DNA of 64,000 bases from positions 1 to 64,000 of the forward strand of contig NZ_BMWA01000037.1 of assembly GCF_014650995.1 (NCBI RefSeq), read 5' to 3'. Below are positions 1 to 6,804 of this stretch, in pieces. Position numbers and translations under genes: made by a program. Each line of letters starts with the position of its first letter. Position 1 is the stretch's first letter. The notes under the pieces are model-generated. The model made no database searches. It was not told the origin of the DNA and saw only the letters and a list, made by a program, of their open reading frames with translations. Source of the stretch: Streptomyces viridiviolaceus. GTDB taxonomy: Bacteria > Actinomycetota > Actinomycetes > Streptomycetales > Streptomycetaceae.

Positions 1-82
1 ACAGCCATACCCAGAGCCCCTGGGCCCTCCGATCTTACGAATGACCAGATCAGACCCACGTCTTGAAAGGTAGGACAGACAC

Positions 83-982
83 GTGAGCATCCTCAGTGCC
101 CGGCCGGAGACCGAGCAGTTGCTGATCACCGAGCTCGGCCCGAGCTTCGGCGCCGAGATCCGCGGCATCGACCTCGGACGCCTCGACGACGACCAGGTCC
201 TCGCGCTCCGGGAAGCGCTCGTACGGTACAAAGTGCTGTTCGTCCGCGGCCAGGACGGCCTCGACGACGCCGCGCAGATCGAGTTCGGCAGGCGTCTGGG
301 CGAGGTCACCGTCGGGCATCCGGTCCACGACTCCGGCGACGTGGCACCCGAGGTGTACAGCCTGGACAGTCAGGACAACGGGTTCGCCGACGTGTGGCAC
401 ACGGACGTGACCTTCGTACGCCGGCCGCCCGCGATCTCGGTGCTGCGGGCCGTGGTGCTGCCGCCCACCGGCGGTGACACCAACTGGGCCGACAGCCAGC
501 TCGCCTACGAGTCGCTGTCGCCTGGCCTGCGGGCGTACGTCGACACGCTGACCGCGGTCCACGACGGCAGCCGCGAGTTCGGCTACTACCTGGCCCAGCG
601 CCGGCAGGGCCGGGGGAACCTGTGGGAGGGCGAAGTGTTCACCGAACTGGTGCCGGTCGAACACCCGGTGGTACGGGTGCACCCCGAGAGCGGGCGCAAG
701 GGCCTGTTCGTGAACCCCGGCTTCACCTCGCACATCGTCGGCGTCTCCGAGCACGAGAGCCGGGGCATCCTCGACATCCTCTACGCCCACCTCACCAAGC
801 CGGAGCACGTCGTACGCCACCGCTGGCAGCCCGGCGACGTCGCCCTGTGGGACAACCGCAGCACGGCCCACTACGCCAACCGCGACTACGGTGACCAGCA
901 CCGCGTCATGCACCGCATCACGCTGCGCGGGGACACTCCCGTCGGCCCGGGCACGGCGCGCCCCGAAGGCAGCGGCGCCTAG
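83..982 (+). CDS. TauD/TfdA-family Fe(II)/2-oxoglutarate dioxygenase
   Basis: 299 aa, GTG start. Enzymes of this family couple 2-oxoglutarate decarboxylation to hydroxylation of a small organic acid such as taurine, alkylsulfonates or aryloxyalkanoates, in the cytoplasm. The iron-binding triad is visible as H106-x-D108 (WHTD) and H263 (TAHYANRDYG), with arginines near 274-278 that would bind the 2-oxoglutarate carboxylate. Length is normal for the family. It is the first gene of the window and is convergent with the next gene, with about 30 bp between stop codons. No sulfonate transporter lies nearby, so the substrate is unknown. Confidence 0.9.
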   Translation: MSILSARPETEQLLITELGPSFGAEIRGIDLGRLDDDQVLALREALVRYKVLFVRGQDGLDDAAQIEFGRRLGEVTVGHPVHDSGDVAPEVYSLDSQDNGFADVWHTDVTFVRRPPAISVLRAVVLPPTGGDTNWADSQLAYESLSPGLRAYVDTLTAVHDGSREFGYYLAQRRQGRGNLWEGEVFTELVPVEHPVVRVHPESGRKGLFVNPGFTSHIVGVSEHESRGILDILYAHLTKPEHVVRHRWQPGDVALWDNRSTAHYANRDYGDQHRVMHRITLRGDTPVGPGTARPEGSGA

Positions 983-1015
983 GCACCGGTTCCCACGCCG
1001 GGGGCGGGGCGCCCG

Positions 1016-1855
1016 TCATCCGCACACTGTGTCGGCGACCGGGCTGTCGCAGCTTCGGCAGCGGAAGGACCGGTCGGCCGTGCGGCCGTCGTCCGTGACG
1101 GTGCCCACGAAGAGGGCGCCGTCGCGGCAGTGCGCCGGCCAAGGCCGGCGCCCGCGGCCCGGCAGGCCGGGAGTGCGCTCACGGATCCTGGCGGCGACCG
1201 CGCCGGGCACCTGATCCGGCAGGACCTCGTTGAAGTACAGGCCGTGCCGACGGGCGGCGGTGCCGAACGCGACGCAGTACGGACAGAGACGGCCCTCCGG
1301 CACGTCCTGGCCGTCCCGCCCGAGGGCCGGGACCGTGCAGAGCCAGCCCTGGTCGTGGCCGCAGCAGGCGCACCTCTCGTCGGCCGCGACGACCGCGCCG
1401 GACGCCACCGGATCGGGCAGGTACGGGAACGGCGGCAGCACGGGCCGGGTGCGCGGCTCCGGCCGGGGCCTGATGACCAGTCCGATCGCCCGGCCGGTCA
1501 GGCCCGGGGGCGGTACGACGAACGCGCTCTCCCGAAGCGCCTGGGGCAGGTGCTGCCGATCGGACTCGCTCGTCACGATCGCCCCCTCCACGCCCGCCGG
1601 GAGGACGGCGGCGCCCGTGCGGCGGGCGAGTTCGGCCACGATGTCGAGAACGCCGGAGCCCGGCCGGGCGAACGAGACGCCGTGGTCGACGGACACATCG
1701 GCCTCGCTGCCGTCGGCGGCCCGCACCCACGCCACGTGCTCCTCGCCGGGGACCTCGTAGGGGGCGTACGGCTCCAAGACCTCCCGAACGAGGGCTTCTT
1801 CCACCGGGACGATGCCGCCGTCGCGGAACCTGTACACGTAGATGCCGGAGCCCAT
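1016..1855 (-). CDS. CbrC-family-like zinc protein with an extra N-terminal domain
   Basis: About 279 aa. I chose the ATG at 1855 because GAGG lies 8 bases upstream; an in-frame start at 1885 would add 10 residues. The C-terminal half resembles the CbrC (UPF0167) family: a proline-rich YLPDPVASGAV lead-in, paired cysteines (CACCGHDQGW and LCPYC), then WPAHCRDGALFVG, suggesting a bound zinc. The N-terminal ~120 residues are not part of classical CbrC and I do not recognise them. A final CRSC pair near the C-terminus could be a further metal site. CbrC in E. coli is linked to colicin E2 tolerance, but transferring that role here would be speculative. Confidence 0.7.
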   Translation of the reverse strand: MGSGIYVYRFRDGGIVPVEEALVREVLEPYAPYEVPGEEHVAWVRAADGSEADVSVDHGVSFARPGSGVLDIVAELARRTGAAVLPAGVEGAIVTSESDRQHLPQALRESAFVVPPPGLTGRAIGLVIRPRPEPRTRPVLPPFPYLPDPVASGAVVAADERCACCGHDQGWLCTVPALGRDGQDVPEGRLCPYCVAFGTAARRHGLYFNEVLPDQVPGAVAARIRERTPGLPGRGRRPWPAHCRDGALFVGTVTDDGRTADRSFRCRSCDSPVADTVCG

Positions 1856-1912
1856 GGGACCCACCTCATCACGCCGGTCCGACAACGCGGCCCCGGCTCG
1901 TCGTCGCCGGCG

Positions 1913-2614
1913 TCAGACCCGCAGCTCGTCCAGGCGCTCCAGGTCGTCGCGGGCGGACGTGCGCTCCTCCTCGGTGAGGCGGACGGCGGCGGCCCGGTCG
2001 AGCGCGGCCGTCGCGGTCCGTTCGTCACCGAGCCGCACGGCGACGTCGGCGCGCAGGACGAGGAGGCGCAGCAGTTGCACGGGCGTGGGCCGCTCGTCGT
2101 CCAGGCCGAGGACCCGGTCGACGACCTTCGCGGCGCCCTCCGGGTCGTCCTTCGAGTCCGCGAGGAGGGAGGCGTGGTGCAGAGCGCGGGCGAAGGTCTC
2201 CTCGGGAGCGGCCCGGTGGTGCTGGTCCTGGCTCATCGGGCGGCCGACCCGGATGCAGTTGCCCGCCGGATCGGTCATGAGGAACTGCCTTATGCCGTAC
2301 GACATGTCCTTGAGCGGTCCGATGCGCGGCAGCCCCCGGGTCGGGACGCGTCCGTACGCCGCCGCGAGGCCCGCCCGGAAGGCGGTGTGCAGCCCGTCGA
2401 CGTCGTCGGTGAGCACGTAGCAGGTGCTGAACGACTCGGCCGGCTCGTGTTGCTTCCGCCCGAAGAACTGAAGCTCGATGCCGCCGCGCCGCACGACCGC
2501 GTAGGGGTTGGGGCTCTTCTGCCGGAAGGTCACCTCGAACCCGATGGAGGTGTAGAAGTCCAGAACGGGCTCGATGGTCCTGCACGGCAGGATGGGAATG
2601 GTTCGCTCACTCAT
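1913..2614 (-). CDS. VOC (glyoxalase/bleomycin-resistance) protein with helical C-terminal extension
   Basis: 233 aa. Residues ~1-125 look like one vicinal-oxygen-chelate domain of the bleomycin-resistance type (EPVLDFYTSIGFEVTF near the start; MTDPAGNCIRVGRP at the end of the fold). The remaining ~105 residues are alpha-helical and Ala/Leu/Glu-rich, reminiscent of TPR-like helices, whereas a lone VOC protein is usually ~120-130 aa. It may bind a drug or catalyse a metal-dependent reaction; the substrate cannot be read from sequence. It lies upstream of the CbrC-like gene on the same strand, 57 bp away, so the two may be co-transcribed. Confidence 0.8.
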   Translation of the reverse strand: MSERTIPILPCRTIEPVLDFYTSIGFEVTFRQKSPNPYAVVRRGGIELQFFGRKQHEPAESFSTCYVLTDDVDGLHTAFRAGLAAAYGRVPTRGLPRIGPLKDMSYGIRQFLMTDPAGNCIRVGRPMSQDQHHRAAPEETFARALHHASLLADSKDDPEGAAKVVDRVLGLDDERPTPVQLLRLLVLRADVAVRLGDERTATAALDRAAAVRLTEEERTSARDDLERLDELRV

Positions 2615-2970
2615 CGCCTCGGATTCTAGTCAAAGTTGAGTAGTCGGGGTGGTCATCTGTTACACACTTTCGGGTACCGGTCTCCCGATGCCGGGGCGCG
2701 CATGCCGCCGTGTCGACTGACGACAAACCTGGTCTTCTGCCCTCAGATCACGCATTCCCTGCCTGAAGTAAGTAAATGGACGTTACAGGTGAGAGTCACA
2801 GCAATGTGGGTGTTCCGTAACACGGTTCACGCCTCGCCCGTGTCCCGGGTGAAGGCGGAGAAGGTGGCTGTGCGCGGCCGTCCGGCCGCCGGTACACCCC
2901 GCACAGCCCGGATCCCCGGCAGCTTCCGCTCCGTCGTCCCGGCTGTGCCCGCACCCCGCAGGGAGAACCT
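2615..2970. other. Intergenic region, divergent promoters expected
   Basis: 356 bp between the divergent VOC gene and the secreted lamin-tail gene. It is less GC-rich than its flanks around 2740-2825, as expected for promoters. It holds a short inverted repeat, GTGTT-CCGT-AACAC, at 2810-2823. I see no convincing open frame on either strand. Confidence 0.5.
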
Positions 2971-3441
2971 GTGTTCCAGTCCACGACAGCCCGCCGCCTC
3001 ACCGCCGCCGTACTGAGCGCGGGAGCGGTCACCGCCGTCCTGGCGGCGCCGGCCTCCGCGACCGATCACCGTCGGCACCGGACGGACGTGGAGATCAGCC
3101 GCGTCCAGTACGACTCCCCGGGCCGCGACGACCACTCCCGCCGGTCCCTGAACGGCGAGTGGGTGGAAGTCACCAACAACACCCGCCGCGCGGTGAACCT
3201 GGACGGCTGGACGCTGACCGCCGAGGACGGCCGCACCTACACCTTCCACCACTACCGCCTGGACGGCCGCTCCACCGTCCGCGTCCACACCGGATCCGGC
3301 CGCGACAGCCGCCACGACCTCTATCAGGACCGCCGCACTTACGTCTGGGACAACCGCTCCGACACCGCCACCCTGCGCAACCACCGCGACCGCTTCGTCG
3401 ACGACTACGCCTGGGGCCACCACCGCTCGGGCCGCCGCTGA
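2971..3441 (+). CDS. Secreted lamin-tail-domain protein
   Basis: 156 aa, GTG start with AGGGAGAA upstream. The first ~30 residues form a Sec signal peptide (Arg-Arg, Ala-rich core, APASA cleavage site). Residues ~38-150 match the bacterial lamin-tail domain (LTD) pattern: an N-terminal strand EISRVQYDSPG, then GEWVEVTNNTRRAVNLDGWTL, and an internal strand with TATLRNHRDRFVD. In bacteria this Ig-like fold is found in extracytoplasmic proteins and may bind other proteins or DNA; a small free-standing version like this is probably a secreted structural or adhesion protein. Rich in Arg, Asp and His. Confidence 0.8.
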   Translation: MFQSTTARRLTAAVLSAGAVTAVLAAPASATDHRRHRTDVEISRVQYDSPGRDDHSRRSLNGEWVEVTNNTRRAVNLDGWTLTAEDGRTYTFHHYRLDGRSTVRVHTGSGRDSRHDLYQDRRTYVWDNRSDTATLRNHRDRFVDDYAWGHHRSGRR

Positions 3442-3477
3442 CGCCGGCACCCCATCCCACCGACGGCGCGACGTCCA

Positions 3478-3493
3478 GGACGGCGCGCCGTCC
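3478..3493. terminator. Palindrome between convergent genes, possible bidirectional terminator
   Basis: Perfect 16-bp palindrome GGACGGCGCGCCGTCC, with a related GACGGCGCG copy just upstream allowing an alternative stem. It lies 37 bp after the lamin-tail stop and ahead of the end of the convergent DoxX gene. No T-tract follows, which is normal in actinobacteria. Confidence 0.4.
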
Positions 3494-3625
3494 GCTCGGT
3501 GGGGCCGGCCACGCAGCGGGCCACCAGGGCGTGCACGATGTCGGGCCGCTGCCGTTGCAGACAGACCTTGCGCTTCGACGGACGCTGTCTGCTCGGGTGC
3601 CGGTTCTCCCAGCGGGCGAGGGCGG

Positions 3626-4075
3626 TTACGAGGCCCGTCCCGGTACCGGCCCGGCCGCGCCCGGTTCGGTACCGGGACGGCGGACGAGGCCCGCCAGGGA
3701 CAGGGCGCCCGGCCCGAAGAAGAACAGCAGCAGGAAGCCCCAGCAGAACAACGCGGGAGCCAGGCCGTCGTTCTGCAACGGGAAGAGCCCGTCCGGCTGG
3801 TGCTCGGTGAAGTAGGCGAACGCCATGATTCCCGAGCTGAGGAACGCCGCGCCGCGTGTCGCGACCCCGAGCAGGACGAGCGCACCGCACACCAGCTCGA
3901 TCACCCCCGCGTACCAGAACGGCCAGTCACCCACGGGGCTGGCCCGCCGGCCCAGCAGTCCGAAGACCGTGGCCGCGCCCTCGGTGGTGAACAGCAGGCC
4001 CCAGACGATGCGGAACAGGCCGAGGACGAGAGGCTGGTGCCTCGTCGTCCGGTCGCTCGGGCGCGGGGTGCTCAT
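3626..4075 (-). CDS. DoxX-family membrane protein
   Basis: 149 aa with four predicted transmembrane helices (starting near residues 18, 51, 77 and 106). It matches the DoxX/DoxD-like pattern: R-x-x-WG-LLFTTEG at the first helix, WYAGVIELVCGALVLLGV in the second, and AFAYFTEH in the third. DoxX proteins are small integral membrane proteins sometimes linked to oxidative-stress handling or thiosulfate:quinone reduction. No partner (for example SodA or SseA) is adjacent. It is divergent from the GNAT gene. Confidence 0.85.
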   Translation of the reverse strand: MSTPRPSDRTTRHQPLVLGLFRIVWGLLFTTEGAATVFGLLGRRASPVGDWPFWYAGVIELVCGALVLLGVATRGAAFLSSGIMAFAYFTEHQPDGLFPLQNDGLAPALFCWGFLLLFFFGPGALSLAGLVRRPGTEPGAAGPVPGRAS

Positions 4076-4305
4076 CGGTGCGGTCTCCTCGGGTCGGTGA
4101 CCGCGTCCCCCAAGGACGCGGGGCGGGCATGAACCCTCCTGTATGTCCTACGTGCGCGCGAGGGGGTCCGCTCAGCCATGCCGTCACCGATTCGGCTCCC
4201 CATATTTGCCCAGCACCTTCTCACCGTCCTCAGTGGTTAAGATCCGGGAGTTCCGGCGGCCGGTGCGCGGCGAGCGCATTCGCGAGACCGTTCGAGGGGG
4301 ATCAC

Positions 4306-4863
4306 ATGGCGCAGCAAGGCATCGTCGCGATGGAGCGCATGGATGGATCGGCCGCAGTGCGGGCCGAGGACGCGTTCGAGCTGATCTACGCCGAAGCGTT
4401 CGCCGAACCTCCGTACAACGAGACCGAGGACGATGTCGCCGCCGCCTTCCGCCGCTTCCCGGTACAGGCTCGCAAGCGCGCCTTTCGCGCTGTCTTGGCC
4501 CGTACCTCGGAGGGCGAGCCGATCGGCATGGCGTACGGCTACCCGCTCGCGCCCGACACGGTGTGGTGGGACGAACTCACCGAGCCCGTGCCCGACGAGA
4601 TGCGGCGCGAGGACGGGCATCGCACCTTCGGGCTCATGGAACTCGCCGTGCGCGGACCGTGGCGCGGACAGGGTGTTGCGCGACGTCTGCACGAGACGCT
4701 GCTCGACGCCGTCGGAGCCGAGCGGGTGCTGCTGAACGTCCACCCGGCGAGCAAGGTGGCGTCGGCCGCCTACCGGGCGTGGGGATACCGCAAGATCGGC
4801 GAGGCGCGGCCATGGGGCGAGGGCCGGGACCTCCACGACGTGATGCTGCTCGATGTGCGCTGA
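4306..4863 (+). CDS. GNAT-family N-acetyltransferase
   Basis: 185 aa. The ATG at 4306 is chosen because GAGGGGG lies 5-6 bases upstream; the open frame continues further upstream but without coding character. The acetyl-CoA-binding motif A is visible as ELAVRGPWRGQGVARRLHETLL, and motif B as VLLNVHPASKVASAAYRAWGYRKIGE. It would transfer an acetyl group from acetyl-CoA to an amine on an unidentified small molecule or protein. It appears to be a single-gene unit divergent from DoxX. Confidence 0.88.
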   Translation: MAQQGIVAMERMDGSAAVRAEDAFELIYAEAFAEPPYNETEDDVAAAFRRFPVQARKRAFRAVLARTSEGEPIGMAYGYPLAPDTVWWDELTEPVPDEMRREDGHRTFGLMELAVRGPWRGQGVARRLHETLLDAVGAERVLLNVHPASKVASAAYRAWGYRKIGEARPWGEGRDLHDVMLLDVR

Positions 4864-4908
4864 GAGCACGGCGTCGAGGCTTTGATGGACGACGCTGTTC
4901 GGTGTGGC

Positions 4909-5277
4909 TCACCGTGTCGTCGGGGCTTCCGGGCAGGACGGGGCGAGCACGCAGAACTCGTTGCCCTCCGGGTCGGCGAGGACCGTCCACGGCACGTCGC
5001 CCCGGCCCACGTCGGCGGGCGTCGCGCCGAGAGCCCGGAGGCGCGCGACCAACTCCTCCTGATGGGCCGCGGAGGTGGTGGCGAGATCGAGGTGCACACG
5101 GTTCCTCGTCGTCGTCCTGGGTTCCGGGACGGCAACGACGTCGATGCCGACGGCGACCGGGTCCGGCCAGACGAAGTCGCCGACGGGTCCACCAGCCGGA
5201 CTGCCCTGCTCGCCGACCAGAGCGCTCAGCCCCGCCAGGTGAACTGCCCAGTCGTCAGACGAAGTGCTGAGTCGCAG
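4909..5277 (-). pseudogene. Truncated glyoxalase-like (VOC) gene fragment
   Basis: The open frame from the stop at 5278-5280 to 4909 encodes the C-terminal half of a Streptomyces-type glyoxalase-like protein: PEPRTTTRNRVHLDLATTS, then LRALGATPADVGRGDVPW and LADPEGNEFCVLAPS. The N-terminal half that normally precedes PEPK/R-x-x-KNR-x-HLDL is missing, and only GTG codons are available as starts. I read it as a 5'-truncated remnant. A short protein from the GTG at 5097 is possible but would lack half of the metal-binding module. Confidence 0.65.
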
Positions 5278-5319
5278 TCAGCTTCTACGGCATCAGGAGT
5301 TCCATCTCAGTGGGCAGTG

Positions 5320-6207
5320 CTAGTCGTCGACGGGGACACCGAGTCGGTCGGCCACGGTGGTGAGGGCCGTGCCCAGGGGGAGCGCGACCCGGGTGACGGC
5401 GTGCCGGTCGCCCCGGGTCGGGTCCCGGTTGACGATCAGCACCGGCTTCCCGGCCTCGGCCGCCTGGCGGACGAACCGGAGTCCGGACATCACCGTCAGT
5501 GAGGATCCCAGGACCAGCAGCGAGGTCGCCTCCCGGACCAGGCCGCGGCAGTGTTCGACTCGCCCGGGCGGCACGGCTTCGCCGAAGAACACCACGTCCG
5601 GTTTCACAATGCCGCCGCAGACGGTGCAGGGCACCACGCGGAAGTCCCCGACCTGCTCGTCGGTGAGGTCGGCGTCACCGTCCGGGTTCATCCCGGCGGC
5701 CACCGGCTCGAAGCCGGGATTGGCCTCCTGAAGCCGCCGGGCGAGCTCCCGGCGCGGGCTCGAAGCGCCGCAGGAAAGGCAGACGACCCGGTCCAGGCTC
5801 CCGTGGAGCTCCACCACGCCCTCGCTGCCGGCGGCCTGGTGGAGGCCGTCGACGTTCTGGGTGATCACACCCCTGAGCAGGCCGTGCCGCCCGAACGCGG
5901 CCACGGCCCGGTGCCCGGCGTTGGGGAGGGCGCGGCGGAACGTGCGCCAGCCCAGGTGGCTGCGCGCCCAGTACCGTCGCCGGGCCTGCGCGCTGGTGGT
6001 GAAGTCCTGGTAGGTCATCGGGGTGTGCCGGCTCAGGCTGCCGCCCACGCCCCGGTAGTCGGGGATACCCGACTCCGTGGAGATGCCCGCCCCGCTGAGC
6101 ACCAGCACACCGCCGGTGGTCAGCGCATCGGCGACCGGCTCCAGGTCAGTCGTGCCCGGCGGCAGGTCCTCCGCGGGGGTCCAGCTCAGAGTGGGGCGCA
6201 TCCGCAT
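5320..6207 (-). CDS. Sir2-family NAD-dependent protein deacylase
   Basis: 295 aa, ATG at 6207 (upstream codons in the frame do not look coding). It carries the full sirtuin signature: NAD-binding GAGISTESGIPDYRG near residue 40, TQNVDGLHQAAGS, the catalytic histidine in ELHGSLDRV, a four-cysteine zinc site (CLSCG and CTVCGG), and the KPDVVFFGE, LGSSLTVMSG and IVNRDPT cofactor motifs. It would remove acetyl or longer acyl groups from lysines using NAD+, in the cytoplasm. It is the last intact gene before the intein remnant. Confidence 0.93.
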   Translation of the reverse strand: MRMRPTLSWTPAEDLPPGTTDLEPVADALTTGGVLVLSGAGISTESGIPDYRGVGGSLSRHTPMTYQDFTTSAQARRRYWARSHLGWRTFRRALPNAGHRAVAAFGRHGLLRGVITQNVDGLHQAAGSEGVVELHGSLDRVVCLSCGASSPRRELARRLQEANPGFEPVAAGMNPDGDADLTDEQVGDFRVVPCTVCGGIVKPDVVFFGEAVPPGRVEHCRGLVREATSLLVLGSSLTVMSGLRFVRQAAEAGKPVLIVNRDPTRGDRHAVTRVALPLGTALTTVADRLGVPVDD

Positions 6208-6349
6208 GCCGCCAGGGTACGGAACGGGCTGCCAAGACCTGCTTCCGCCGTCGACGGCGTCGTGGGTCCGAACGTCCGGCTGTCCGTGGTGGCTGGGATG
6301 CCGGGCCACGGCGGGCCCGGCTGCGGGAACCGCTCGCCGTGGAACGTGG

Positions 6350-6744
6350 GGGAGGCAACGGATGCTCGCCCGCCTGGGCATCCGCTCCTCGGTGAGGGAC
6401 CTCCAGGACGAGAGGGTCCACGACTGGGGCGAGCGCGGCGGCGAGTACACATCGCAGCGCAGTTACGCCTGATCATCACCGGAGCGAACGCGGAGCGCTA
6501 CATGCAGGTGGTCGGCTTCCTCAACTCGGCCAAGTCCGGCAAGTGGGGAACGCTCACCGGAGACATGCGGCGCGGCTTCTACAAGAAGCCCTACACGGCG
6601 ACTGTGGAGGGCGTCGAGCCCGATGGGCACGAGGGTGTCTACGACGTGACAGTGGCCGACGTGCACGCCTTCGACGGCAACGGCATCGTGCTCCACGACT
6701 GGGGCGAACCGTCGCCGGACCGCTCGAGGTCCTCGGCAGGGTGA
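6350..6744 (+). pseudogene. Orphan intein remnant (LAGLIDADG-type endonuclease end plus splicing C-terminus)
   Basis: Two overlapping frames give one degraded protein. The first (to a stop at about 6470) reads QRMLARLGIRSSVRDL, as in the second half of homing-endonuclease inteins. The next frame continues LIITGANAERYMQVVGFL, then reaches VYDVTVADVHAFDGNGIVLHD at about 6640-6700, which matches intein block F/G. The frameshift is near 6465-6475. The terminal residues are His-Asp followed by Trp instead of His-Asn followed by Cys/Ser/Thr, so splicing should be dead. No N-terminal intein blocks and no extein are present. Sequence 6417-6432 is repeated at 6692-6707. Confidence 0.7.
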
Positions 6745-6804
6745 GTTTCGCCGACGGGAGGCACACGGTCCGGGCGCGATGCCTCCCTCACGGTGGCGCC
6801 AGGA

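Noticed and set aside
1130..2629. Plus-strand frame of 499 aa across two minus-strand genes
   Set aside because: Antisense of the CbrC-like and VOC genes; no motif and no RBS.
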